Shown here piece by piece: positions 29,785 through 39,928 of a stretch of DNA of 64,000 nt. The number at the start of each line of letters is the position of its first letter. The first letter of the stretch is position 1. The notes under the pieces were generated by a model, which was not told the origin of the DNA, did no database searches, and saw nothing but the letters and a program-made list of their open reading frames with translations. A program made the translations under genes and the position numbers. The DNA comes from Emiliania huxleyi CCMP1516 (lineage: Eukaryota > Haptophyta > Isochrysidales > Noelaerhabdaceae): positions 424,177 to 488,176 of the forward strand of contig NW_005197506.1 of the NCBI RefSeq assembly GCF_000372725.1. The letters run 5' to 3'.

Positions 29785-31452
29785 ATAGGCACGCCTCCTC
29801 CTTCCCAAACCACTTCCCGGCGGAGCGAAAGACGGCGAGGCGCGTCTGCGCGAGCGAGTGAGATAATCCCCCGCCCCCGGACGGACGACCGAAGAACGTT
29901 TCGCGTCGACCTCTAGAGCAAGACGCAGAGCGCTTCTCGACGCCGCACGCCGGACACCGCCGTTCACGCCCTCGCACTCACCGCCCCGAGGAGCGCTGTG
30001 GTTGAAGCCGCAGCCGCGCTGTGGGTCGAACTCGCCGCACAAGCCCTCGTCGGGCTGCTTGCTGCCCGGGGGCACGTTCACGAACGCCCACCGGCCTCCG
30101 CCGCCGCCTCCTCCGCCGCCCCCTCCGCCGCCGCCTCCGCCGCCCCGGCCGTCGCCCTCAGGAAGGAAGACCTCCACCCAGTTGTGGTTGTTGAGGAAGC
30201 GGCCGCCTACACGCAACAGGCGGCTCCGGCGTTGCCCGATCGCCCAGGCACGTGTTCCTGCGCGTCCAGCGCGGCCGCCGTGGCCCGCGCCGCGCGAGCC
30301 GCCGCCCCAGCAGAGCGAGACGTTCGGGTTGTCCGCCGCTCGGCCGCGGTAGTCGACGCCGCCGTAGACGCTGTTCCAGCACGGCGTGCCGACCTGCGGC
30401 GGATCAGGCGTCAAGGAGGGAGCGTCTCAGGAGCGTCTCTGGGAGGGGGTGGTGGAGTGTCTGTGCAGTGTGTGGATCAGGTGCGAGCTCCTGTCGCGCA
30501 GGGACACCGACGGCCCGAGCGACATACGTGACGAAGGTCGCCCACGCCGAGCAGGAGCCGTAGCCTGGCAGCGGGCACGTGTGTGCGGTGCTGGCGCGGG
30601 ATGGAGGGAGGGGGCAAGGGCGGTGGCAGGGCGGGCGTGGCGCGCCGTAGGCTACAAAGTCGAAAGGGGAGACGACGGGTGGCGCCGTGCTCGACGACCT
30701 GTGGTCAGGGCCAGGGCCAGGATGTGCGGAGAGCGAGGGGCGTTGGTGTCGGGTGGGCGGCGGGGCTTGGGTGCGGGTGCTGCGGTACCAGGCCATGCGG
30801 TAGGCGGAGGAGGGCTGTCGAGGGGAGGAGGGCCAGACATGCGCCGCCCAGTCGACAAAGAGATTGGGCGCGATCAGCCGGCCGAGCGCCTCTCCAACGC
30901 TCGTCGCGTTGGCCACGAGCGCAAAGAACTTGGCGAAGAAGAGCGGGCGGTGGTTCTGCCGGCTCTCGCGATACCTGAGGCGGACACTCATTCTTGTTTG
31001 GCACCTGTACCTGTGCCTGTTGTGTCATGCACGTGGCGAGCGGGCGGCTCGCACCCGGCGTAGGGGAGGAGGTAGGTGAGTTTGGTGGCGAGCGGGACGG
31101 ACGCTGACCACGGTGCCGCGCGGTCCGCCATGAGCGAGAAGGCGATGACGTCGTCCAGCATCGATGTCGCGTTGACGGTGACCGAGTTTGGTAGAAAATG
31201 CAGATCGAATTCGGGCATGTGCTCCAGCAGCCACGCCTTGGCAGTGCACCAGTCGAGCGATTGCGCTCGGCTGACCGATTTCCGCCAGTCGACTAGCTGC
31301 GGGTCGAAGCAGGTCACGTTGCGAAGTGGCGGCGAGAGTGTGACGTCGCAGCGGCACAGAAGTTGCTGCTCTGTGATCCACCGCGGGTAGGCGTAGGTGT
31401 CGTGGCCCAATCCGGCGATCCAGTCAGTCCAGCGTGCAGAAGCGAGCAGCAT
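29785..31452 (-). CDS. Transglutaminase-like domain protein
   Basis: Multi-exon minus-strand gene, ATG at 31452 (MLLASARWTDWIAGLGHDTY). Exon 1 ends in APWSASVPLATKLTYLLPYA. A clean intron (GG|GTGCGAG to CCTCAG|GTATCGC) joins it to YRESRQNHRPLFFAKFFALV. This VP...YLLPYA..R segment matches the one in the 20361-22463 gene, showing common ancestry. Later exons give the core: Cys in GYGSCSAWATFVTYVARAVG, VGTPCWNSVYGG, and His in NNHNWVEVFLPEGDG, followed by a poly-Gly stretch. The expected third catalytic residue is Asn in RWAFVNVPPG. A GTGAGT donor near 29983 leads to a last exon ending SAGKWFGKEEACL. Likely a secretory-pathway protein; cross-linking activity is not assured because of the Asn. 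Confidence 0.75.
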
Positions 31453-32016
31453 GGCAAACGCGAAGGTTTAGACGCACTGTGCAGGGTTCCCTCGTGGCCA
31501 CGGCGCCGCAGGCGCCTGTTGATGGGTCCAGGTGATAGCCCTGGATAGGCAATGCATACGCCTAGTTGGGCCTCAGATCGCCCGACCGCGTCCCGGTGCT
31601 CTGTGGTCGGATTTGTGACGCCGCCGCACCGCGCCGCGGCCAGGGGCCCGGAGGCTGAGGATGGCCGTGGCGGACCGGGACGAGCTCTGGGAGGTTCAGT
31701 GTCAGTGTATACATTGTAGAGACTGACCATGTGCACAATATCTCTCAGTCTAGCTAAGCCTGGGAAGGCGATGCCGGGGCCGTACAGCAGCTTGATGGTG
31801 CTTCGCCGGCGTGCGTCCCGGAGCGGTCCCGGTTGGGCGGTCCGGGGGAGAAAACTCAGGACAACGCCGACACCGCTCTGATTCGACTTTTTACTTCAAA
31901 CAAAGACAGTGGCACGCGCCGGGCACGCGCCGCGGCGCGGTGCATGCCACTGTCAGGAGCGGATCCGTCAGTTAGTTGTATTCACGCCGGGATCGTGTCC
32001 TGAGTAACTTGCCCAA
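31453..32016. other. Upstream region, nothing recognised
   Basis: 5' flank of the transglutaminase-like gene. Contains a local inverted/direct GCACGCGCCGGGCACGCGCC motif near 31915. No gene. Confidence 0.5.
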
Positions 32017-32468
32017 CCATTCCTCCGGCAGAGTAGCCAGATAGGGGGTTCCCGCCCCATGCAATAGGTAGGTAGGTCCGGTTTTGACCGCCCCAGAGGG
32101 CCCCGCAATAGGTAGGTAGGTGGTGGTGGTGAGGGGGGGGGGGGGGGGGTAAAAAAACCGCATCGCTGCGCGGGAGACTCTGTCGAGGGAAGAGAGTGCC
32201 GTTTTGGAGCCGTCCAACGCCTCGAGAGCCCAGCAGGCCATGCTCTGGCGGGCTCGCGAGCGGCGCGCACCGCGGTACAAGCCGGCGGGCGCTGGGAGCC
32301 TATTCACAGAGGGCTAACGGGCTTTTTTTCGCTTCGCTGCGCGGCCTGGGAATAGGTAGGTAGGTGGGGCACGGAGCCTGGCGATTGGCGCCCGCAATAG
32401 GTAGGTAGGTAGGGCGTTTTGGTGCGAGTCATAGGCAACAGACCCCTATCTGGCTAGGAGCCGGAACC
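32017..32468. mobile_element. Element of the GGTTCC/TAGGTAGG family, diverged or composite
   Basis: The right end (CTATCTGGCTAGGAGCCGGA then ACC, followed by CAG at 32469-32471) matches the right end of the element at 36113-36336. Inside are four clusters of AATAGGTAGGTAGGT, a TTCGCTTCGCTGCGCGGCC block shared with 36240-36260, and a G-tract at 32126-32148. The left boundary is less clear; CCGGCAGAGTAGCCAGATAG at about 32025-32045 resembles a worn left repeat. Confidence 0.55.
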
Positions 32469-32534
32469 CAGGAGGGAGTAGCTCGATGAGCGAAAAAAGA
32501 ATTTTGAGCAAAGAATTTGCACACACACCGACAC

Positions 32535-32676
32535 TAGGCACGGGACTGGCGCGCACTGGCACTAACACAGGTACACCACGGGAGCCGCCTAAGCGACTCC
32601 GAAAAAAGAATGTATGTTCAGCACGACCGGGCACGGGACTGGCGCGCACTGGCACTAACACACACAGGTACACCAC
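32535..32676 (+). repeat. Two direct copies of a ~40-bp unit
   Basis: GCACGGGACTGGCGCGCACT followed by GGCACTAACACAGGTACACCA occurs at 32537-32577 and again at 32633-32672, with a small CACA insertion in the second. Confidence 0.8.
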
Positions 32677-33179
32677 AACGTCCCAAGAAGAAACTCGAGA
32701 GACGCCTCTCCTCCTCCTCCCATCCCTCGTTTGGCTTGTCTGTCGGCTCATTTCTTTTTTCTACAGCACACACTGGCAAGACAAGGGCGTGGACTGGCGC
32801 ACACTACAGAAATAAAAGAGAGCGCCGGAGCCGAACGAAAACGAATGACGCGAAGCACCGTGACTAGGTGTTCTTCGCCTCCTTCCTTACTTACAACAAA
32901 TCTTGGTCAGCGCATAGCGGGCAAAACAAACCGAGAGACGTCTCACACCAATGGACACGCACACCACAATCTGCCTAGAATCTCCTTTTCCCAACCTCAA
33001 ACAACAAGAGAATGATGTACAAGTGCAGCTCACGAACAGGCCACATGATCGTGTCCAGGTGTGCAAGCCAAAAGCACGCTGCACGCCCGCACTGCGCACA
33101 TCACCGGCCCGGGGGGGGGGGGGGGGGTCCACCACGCCATATCATCCATTGCCACGGTGGCCACGCACCAGTGCACGCT
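32677..33179. other. Intergenic, AT-richer, no gene
   Basis: Relatively AT-rich for the window, with a G-tract at 33112-33127. No coding pattern or repeat recognised. Confidence 0.5.
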
Positions 33180-33290
33180 ATACCGAGATACGGGGAGATG
33201 CGAGGAGATGCAAGGATATGCAAGGAGATACGGGTAGATACAGTCAGATATTGGAGAGATACATCAAGATACCGCAAAAAATCGTCCGCA
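33180..33290 (+). repeat. Degenerate tandem repeat of AGATAC/GAGATGC units
   Basis: Successive GATACGGGGAGATGCGAGG-like units of about 8-11 bp, such as AGATGCAAGGATATGCAAGG and GATACAGTCAGATATTGG. Noncoding. A CCTATAAAGAAA motif follows near 33319 and could be a TATA-type box for an undefined short transcript. Confidence 0.6.
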
Positions 33291-33650
33291 CCAGGCGCAG
33301 GGCTTGAGTCTCCCCCCTCGGCCTATAAAGAAAGAGCTTGCGGCAGGCTCGGCTGTGTGTGTGTCAGTCAGGGCATAGAGGTGCTGTGGTGGGGACGTGT
33401 CTGTCCTTCCCCCAGCCCTAGCATGGCCGCGGATGCGGACGGTGCACTGCAGGAGGACTCCTTGCAAAACCGCAAGACCCGAAGACGATTTTTTTGTCTT
33501 CGCCGAGGGCAACCAAGCAGGGGAGAAAAAAAGCAGCTGTTCCTGTACCACCCCCGAGACCGTCAGCAGCTGGAGCGTGGAGGTCCGATTTCCCAACAGC
33601 GGTTTCTCAACATTCGCGCTCCCCTTGTAGCCCCGGGCAGCCTGGCACAG

Positions 33651-34514
33651 GGCCGAGCGTTTTTGATCTCTGGGTGAGTGGGGGGCCGAGCCGCCTCGGG
33701 GTGGCGGGCGGGCGGGCGTTTTGAAAAACAGAAAACAGAAAACAGAGGGGGGCCCATGGCCCACACTACGTAGACGCACGCACCAGACGCCGCACCTGGC
33801 TCCTGGGACAAGGCGAGAATCGCAGCACATGCAGATCAGCGGAGAGGGGGGGGGGGGGGGGGCGACGTCGGTCCCGACACGGCAGGTTGGAGCTGACCCG
33901 GGAGAGAGAGAGAGAGAACAGCGATGGCGCCCCCATATGACCGTAGACAGAAATGACGAGCCGACAGCGATGCAGCGGCAGCGAAGGCGGCGAGGAGGGC
34001 CCGCCGCAGAGCTCCGCCGGGCGGCACAGCAGAGACATCGGCGGACGGGGGAGCACGGGACACGTCGGCATAGGAGCCAGGGTGGGAGAGTTGAGTCAGA
34101 TGCAACAGCACCGTCTCGGCAGCGAGGCCCATGATGGCGACGGCGGCGACGTAGGCGAGGGTGGCGGCGGTCACGATGAATGTTGCTTGACGAAATGGAT
34201 GACGCCGTCGCGCAACATGACATCCTCGATGTCGTCTCGTCCTCGAACCGGTTGAGCTCCTTCATCATGAATGCCGTCGCCAGCTTCTTTGCGGCGCTGC
34301 GCGGGTGCGTGCGCCCATTCGCCTCTGATAGTATCGGTTGTTACACGTTTTGGGATGCCGTTTGGGGTTACTCACGACCCGCAGCGCCGCTCTCGCAGGC
34401 TGTTTTTGACGGCTTCTCGATTTTGTTTTGTTTTCAGTCTAGGGGGCCCCTCAGCCCTCACGTCAGAGGCGGCGGGCGGGCGCCCACTCACCCAGAGATA
34501 AAAAACGCTCGGCC
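33651..34514. mobile_element. TIR element family T1, copy B, TSD CAG
   Basis: 864-bp copy of the element at 19282-20158. Left end GGCCGAGCGTTTTTGATCTC with donor consensus GG|GTGAGT (GT at 33674); right end with CACTCACCCAG|AG (ending 34495) and final CGCTCGGCC. CAG is present on both outer sides (33648-33650 and 34515-34517). The interior is near-identical to copy A, including the hydrophobic segment, but has small indels and a longer G-tract (33847-33863). Upstream, 33423-33630 holds a short open frame ending RFPNSGFSTFALPL that I cannot assign. Confidence 0.85.
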
Positions 34515-34601
34515 CAGCCGGGCCAACCCGCGCTGACGCTGAGCGTCTGTCTGTCGCTTGTAGCAGCATCCGCATACACACAACGTTCTCTCACACACAC
34601 C

Positions 34602-36112
34602 TTACGGCCCTTGCACCCACGCCTCGACCTTCTTTGGCAGCAGCTGGTTCGACAGGTCCTCTCCGTGGCCTAGACAGCCGCGCTCGCCCTGGCCCCAGGT
34701 AAAGGCGGCGCCGTTGGCGGTGAGGGCGAGGCTGTGGTCCTCTCCCGCCAGCACGGCGACAACGCGCCGCCCAGCAAAGGCCTCGATCTTCTTCGGCAGC
34801 TGGTGCTGCTCATCGCCGTGGCCCAGCTTGCCAAAGCTGCCACCGCCCCAGCTCCAGACGGCGCCGTCGGCGGTGATGGCTAGGCTGTGCACGCGTCCAG
34901 CCGACACAGCGACGACGCGCTGCCCAGCCAAGGCCTCGACTTTCTTTGGCAGCGGCTGGTTTTGCTGGTCGCCGTGGCCCAGCCGGCCGGCGCCTCCCCA
35001 GCCCCAGCTCCAGACGCTGCTGTTGGCGGTGAGGGCGATGCTGTGGTACGCTCCCGCCGAGACAGCGACGACGTGATGGCCAGCAAAGGCCTCGATCTTC
35101 TTGGGCAGCAGCTGGCACGTTGCCTGCGGATCAAGTGTCAATGGGCCTCAGCGCAGGCGTGTGTGCGCGCGCGCACGCACGCACGCACACACACACACAC
35201 ACACACACACAGCTGCTCCTGCTCGTCGCCGTGCCCCAGCTTGCCAAAGCTGCCACCGCCCCAGCTCCAGACGGCGCCGTCGGCGGTGAGGGCGAGGCTG
35301 TGCACTCGTCCAGCCGACACAGCCACGACGCGCTGCCCTGGCAGGCCCTCGATCTTCTTCGGCAGCAGCTGCTGCTGCTTGTCGCCGTGGCCCAACTGGC
35401 CAAAGTATCCATAGCCCCAGCTCCAGGCGGCGCCATCGGCGGTGAGGGCGATGCTGTACCCGCCTCCTGCCGACACAGCGATGACGCGCTTCCCCGCCAA
35501 GGCCTCGATCTTCTTGGGCAGCAGCTGGGCCTGCGCGTCGCCGTGGCCTAGCCGTCCGTGCCAACCTGCGCCCCAGCTCCAGACGGTGCCATCGGCGGTG
35601 AGGGCGAGGCTATGCAGATCTCCAGCCGACACACTCACGGCGCGCTCGCCGCCAAGCGACGGGAGGCGCGTCGGCGTGTTGAGCCGCGTCACTCCCTCGC
35701 CGTGGCCGAGGATGAGGTTTTGAACGTGAACCGGCGTTGAGCCGCACGACGAGAGCCGCCCCTTGCCGTCGATGAAGAGGCTGTGCTGAACACCTGCCGC
35801 CGCCCTCGCCGGCGGGTTGGACTCGCGCAGCAAGGAAGCGCAGCACAGCCACCGCGCGGCGCAGCCCTCGTCCTCTGGCTGCGCCGGCAGCTCGTAATCG
35901 CGCTCTTGCGCCCACAAGCGGATGCCTTGCTCCGCGAGTGAGGCGTGGAAGAGCAGCGAGACGGCCGCGGCGCGAGCGATGTCGGCGGGGTCGCAGCGAG
36001 AGAGGACGCGGACGAGGAGCTCCGTGGGGAGGTCGAGGAGGCGGGCGGGCGGCGGCGTGCCTGGCGAGGGCGCGGAGGTGGAGGGGAGGCGAGGCGCCGC
36101 GAGCGGTGTCAG
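34602..36112 (-). CDS. F-box / RCC1-repeat protein, start not resolved
   Basis: The N-terminal part has an F-box (LLDLPTELLVRVLSRCDPAD). Then come at least seven RCC1 units of the form VSAG..HSLALTADG.VWSWG.G..G.LGHGD....LLPKKIEA. A short intron (about 35140-35205) with a GT microsatellite and CCGCAG acceptor splits the repeat series. Units coded at 35225-35340 and 34810-34925 are almost identical in DNA, showing a recent internal duplication. The product is likely a substrate adaptor of an SCF ubiquitin ligase with a seven-bladed propeller. The open frame runs to 36148 without any ATG: all codons before the F-box come from Ala/Pro-rich sequence and then from the inverted repeat of a TIR element beginning at 36113. 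The true first exon must lie beyond the element or has been lost. Confidence 0.82.
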
Positions 36113-36336
36113 GGTTCCGGCTCCTAGCCGGATAGGGGGTCTGTGCACTGGCTGGCCCCTCCCAGATAGGTAGGTAGGTTGGTCTTGTTTGGCCCAAAAG
36201 GGCCCTGCAATAGGTAGGTACCCCCTCTTTTCATCTTTTTTCGCTTCGCTGCGCGGCCTGGGGATAGGTAGGTAGGTAGGGCGTTTTGGCGCGAGTCAGT
36301 CCCAACAGACCCCCTATCCGGCTAGGAGCCGGAACC
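36113..36336. mobile_element. Short TIR element, GGTTCC family, TSD CAG
   Basis: 224 bp with perfect 32-bp inverted ends starting GGTTCCGGCTCCTAGCCGGA and continuing TAGGGGGTCTGT. CAG is duplicated outside (36110-36112 and 36337-36339). The interior has AATAGGTAGG clusters and the TTCGCTTCGCTGCGCGGCC block also seen at 32325. Non-autonomous. It abuts the 5' end of the F-box/RCC1 gene. Confidence 0.88.
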
Positions 36337-36586
36337 CAGCAAGAGAATTTAAACAAAACAATCTCCCTCACAGCACACAGGCTCGACACAGGTGCGAACT
36401 GGCGCGTGCTAGTACTATCACCGGCACACCAAGAAAGCGGATATCAAAACATGACAAGCGATCCCACGTCAGCGATAACACAACGCACTCTCTCACATGA
36501 CAAGCGATCCCACGTCAGCGATTGTGGGGACTACATGATTACATGAAGGGGGGGGGGGGGGCGTCAAAAGGACTTTTTCTTCTGTT

Positions 36587-36806
36587 CCCATCATCTGCTC
36601 AGATCCAATCTCTAGTACCGATGCCAATACCTTCCACGGTCGGTGAAAAAAAATCGCCTGTGGGAGTCACGTTGCGAGGCAGGCAAACATGCAAAGTTGC
36701 AAACGGGACGGCCTGCGCAGCCTCTAACTATACTTCCTTTTTGTTCCCATCATGTGCTCAGATCCAATCTCTAGCACCGTTGCCGGTACCTTCCACGGTC
36801 GGTGAA
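36587..36806 (+). repeat. Direct repeat pair upstream of the Dus gene
   Basis: TTCCCATCATCTGCTCAGAT followed by CCAATCTCTAG...CCTTCCACGGTCGGTGAA at 36587-36645, repeated at 36749-36806. The GATCCAATCTCTAGCACCGT part occurs a third time at 37322-37345. GGAGTCACGTTGCGAG follows at both 36663 and 37370. A G-tract stands at 36547-36562. Confidence 0.82.
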
Positions 36807-37138
36807 GTTGAGTATTATTTTTCGCCTGCTTCTCTGGGGTCCCCTTGTCGCTTCTTCTTCTTTCGCGTCGCTCTCCTCTGCCTCGTTCTGCGACGCCGCC
36901 GCCGCCTGCCGGTCCCTTGTTCTCGCTGCTTCTTGCGCCTTTCGGCGCAGCTCCGTCCTCCTCGCTGCGTATCCTGGCCCCTCGAGTCTATCGAGCTCTC
37001 CTCGAGCAAGGACGAGTCTTCTGACGCCCACTGCGATCATTTGCCACCCAGTCATATCGTTGCTCAGGTCAACTCTCTCTTCGAACACTTGTGCCTTCAC
37101 TGATGATGCCGGCGCTGGGGTCCCCTTCAGATCCAGAG

Positions 37139-37321
37139 AAAGAAAGAAAGAAAACAGACAACCCAAGGGAGGGATGGGAGGACGGCACGCCGCCACCACA
37201 CAGGGATTTTAAGGAGAGGGGTGATGCGCTAGCCGTCGCCCACCCTAGGGAGTCTGCCTCTTCCTATCTCTTTTCGCAGTCTCTCGCCGCTTCTCGCTGC
37301 AACCTTCATGCCACCTCGCGG
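37139..37321 (+). repeat. Module P1, full copy, upstream of the Dus gene
   Basis: About 183 bp from AAAGAAAGAAAGAAAACAGA to CCTTCATGCCACCTCGCGG, nearly identical to 60384-60568. It ends 92 bp before the ATG of the dihydrouridine synthase gene, in the same orientation. Includes GGGATTTTAAGGAGAGG and a pyrimidine-rich block TCTGCCTCTTCCTATCTC. Confidence 0.87.
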
Positions 37322-37412
37322 CCGATCCAATCTCTAGCACCGTTGGCTTGAACTTTTTTTTTCGCCGCAGGAGTCACGTTGCGAGTAGGCGCTGGCGCAG
37401 AGGCACGCTGAT

Positions 37413-39574
37413 ATGTCGGCAATCAAGCCCAAGCAGCCCAAGCAGCCGAAGCGCACCGCACCGCACCCAGCGTCGGTCTCGCTCTGCCCTCCGCGCCGGC
37501 CGCTGCCGCCTCACGCCCTCGTCCTCGCACCTATGGTCGGCGCGAGTGAGCTCGCCTTCCGCCTCCTCTGTCGCCGTCACGGCGCACAGCTCTGCTACAC
37601 GCCGATGATGCACTCGTCACGCTTTGCCTCCGACGCGGCCTACCGCGCGGCCGAGCTTTGCACGGCGCAGGGAGACGGCCCGCTGGTCGCACACTTTTGC
37701 GGCAATGACGGAGCGACGCTGCTTGCGGCGGCGCGGCTCGCGGAGCGGGCGTCCAATGTGGTGGCTGTCGACCTCAACCTCGGCTGCCCGCAGCGGAGCG
37801 CCCACTCGGGCCACTACGGCGCCTTTCTGTGCGCCGACGCTGCTGGCCGCGAGCGGGTGCTCGGGATGGTGTCCACGCTTGCGCACGGGCTCTCGGTGCC
37901 CGTGTTTTGCAAGATCCGCCTCCTCGACGAGGGCGAGGCGGAGACGGTCGCCTTCGCACAGGCGCTGGAGCGGGCCGGCTGCGCCCTCCTCGCCGTGCAC
38001 GGGCGCCTGCGAGGCATCCCTACTGTACAGATGCGGAGGCACACATCGCTGGACGTGGGGAGTGCGGGAGCCTGCCCTCTCTCCCGTAGGCAGCCCGATG
38101 CACCGGAGGAGCGGGCCTGCAGACTTGGCGCAGGTGGCTGCGGTCAAGTCGGCGCTCGCCATCCCGGCGCTCGCAAACAACGAAGCACGAATGCGTCGTG
38201 CTACTTCTTCACCACTCGCCCTCCCGGCGCAGGTGCTGACCAACGGCAATGTGCGCGGCGCCGGCGGGCTGCTCGCGGAAATCTGCTTCGCCTCCACCTA
38301 GGAGCCGTCTCGGAGCCTTCTCGGAAGCTTCTCCTAGGCGAGCTGCTCGCCGCGCTCGCAGCCACCGGCGCCGACGGGGTGATGAGTGCCGAGGGGGCGC
38401 TCGACGACCCGGCCATCTTCGGCCGCGCCGCCGCCGCAGCAGCTCGGAGGCGGCGGCGGCTGCGCCGCGTCGTGCGTGCCGCGCAGGGCGCGGAGCCGCC
38501 GAGCGCGGGCACGGCCGAGGCGCTCGCTCTGAGGCGGGCGAGGCGGCGGCTGCGGCGGCTGCGGCGGTTGCCTCTGCCCAGAGGGGATGCGGCTACACCG
38601 GCGGTGGAGTCGCCTGATGAGCTCGATCTCGCCGACGAGTATTTGGGCTTGGCGCGGCTGCACGCGGCGCCGCTCTCGTGCGCCGTCTTCCACTTGCGTC
38701 GCATGTGCCGCGACCGGCTCAAGCGGTGCCCCTGTTGCTCGAGCCACGCACCGGTGTGGACAGGACCTCTTCCCACAACAGCACTCTTCACACTGCGCAG
38801 GCGTGCACTCTCAGGTGCGAGCTGCTCGAGCCGCTCCTCGCGGCGAGCTCGCTCGACGGCGCCGGCCGCGTCCTCGCCCGCTGCCGCGAGATCGCAGACG
38901 GCCGCGGCGCTCCCTTCTTGCCTGGCGGCCCGCCTTTCGTCGCCGACCCGCCCGAGGCCAAGGCAGTGGCGGCAGCTCTGGCGGCGAGGCCGCACTTGCC
39001 AGCCGAAGAGGCGGTGGCGGTGGCGCGGGAGGAGGCGAGAGCGGCGGGCGCGCGCAAGCGGGCGGCGTGGGAGGCGCGGATGCAGCGGCGCGCGGCGGCG
39101 GGGCGGGTCCTCGGCGAAGGCGGCGTGGCCTGTCTCACGCGCGGGCTTCTCTTGTAGGCGCGCCCGCGCAGAAGGGAAGCCGGACGACCACTACACGAGC
39201 GCCGGGCTCGCGCCGCCGACCGAGGCGGAGGTTGCGGGGTTGCAAGCGCTGCCGGCGGACGAGCTGCCCGCCGCGTGGGCGAAGCAGTACGGGCGGCACT
39301 GCCGGGAGCGGTACGTGACCGGGAGGCGCGCGCACGACGCGACCGAGCGGCGCAGTGGCGCGTCTCATCTGTGCTGATCTCTCTTCAGAGGGGACGGCGC
39401 TTGTTGAAATAGGTGCCCTTGGGAGTTCGATAAGCGCGGGTGCGGCTTCTTGCACCCGGAGGACTCGCGAGAGGGGCGCGTCGAGGAGCACGAGGGTGGG
39501 TCAGCAGAGGCGGAGGGCGGTATGTGGTGTTTCGGGTGCGGGGGCGCGCCGGGGTCGGGTGGAGCGAGCCTTAG
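37413..39574 (+). CDS. tRNA-dihydrouridine synthase with C-terminal CCCH-type finger
   Basis: ATG at 37413, then basic N-terminus. Flavoenzyme reducing uridine in tRNA. Exon 1 has VLAPMVGASELAFRLLCR, CYTPMMHSSRF, the substrate-binding PQRSAHSGHYGAFL (catalytic Cys in LNLGCPQR) and CALLAVHGRLRG. Further exons in shifted frames give PADLAQVAAVKSALAIPALAN, VLTNGNVRGAGG, ATGADGVMSAEGALDDPAIF and HLRRMCRDRL, matching Dus1-type enzymes. At least four introns are needed (about 38010-38130, 38180-38235, 38270-38335 and in 38730-38830). A C-terminal helical region (EEAVAVAREEARAAGARKRA) precedes KPDDHYTSAGLAPPTEAEVA and WAKQYGRHCRERYV. The last exon begins near 39410 with CPWEFDKRGCGFLHPEDSRE, a CCCH-like zinc finger. 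Such a finger is known at the N-terminus of Dus3 enzymes, so its C-terminal place is noteworthy. Confidence 0.82.
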
Positions 39575-39710
39575 GTGATGCATGCTTATCCTCGTTATCG
39601 TGTAGATTACAAGGACCGGCCGCTCACACCCCGCGGTCGCCCAATATCACACGGTCCACGCATCCCGCGACACGAGATGATTGTGTCCACTGCTGTCAGA
39701 TGCTCAGATC

Positions 39711-39838
39711 CTCCATCCTCCATCCACCACCCTCGCCCAGGGATCTACAATGCTGTCTTAAGGTCCGACAGGTTCGGCACCGGGCACCGCCTCGGTATAC
39801 TCCGCCTGCGGGCCGACCCTCGCAGATCACAGATCACA
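39711..39838 (+). repeat. Module P3, copy 1, upstream of the ShKT gene
   Basis: About 125 bp including CCCTCGCCCAGGGATCTACA, TGTCTTAAGGTCCGACAGGT and CACCGCCTCGGTATAC, repeated at 44978-45100 with a few differences. It ends about 90 bp before the ATG at 39929, in sense orientation. Confidence 0.85.
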
Positions 39839-39928
39839 TCACGCCGAGCGTGACTCCGGATCGATGATGTCAAACTTGCGGCAGGACTGCCGGCTCGAAG
39901 TTTCTATTGACCCCCGCCCTTTCCACGG

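Noticed and set aside
33180-33290. CRISPR-like array
   Set aside because: Units are short, degenerate and contiguous, without spacers; the genome is eukaryotic.
32050-36280. TAGGTAGG clusters as telomeric repeats
   Set aside because: Only two to three units each, embedded in TIR elements, and not a known telomere motif.
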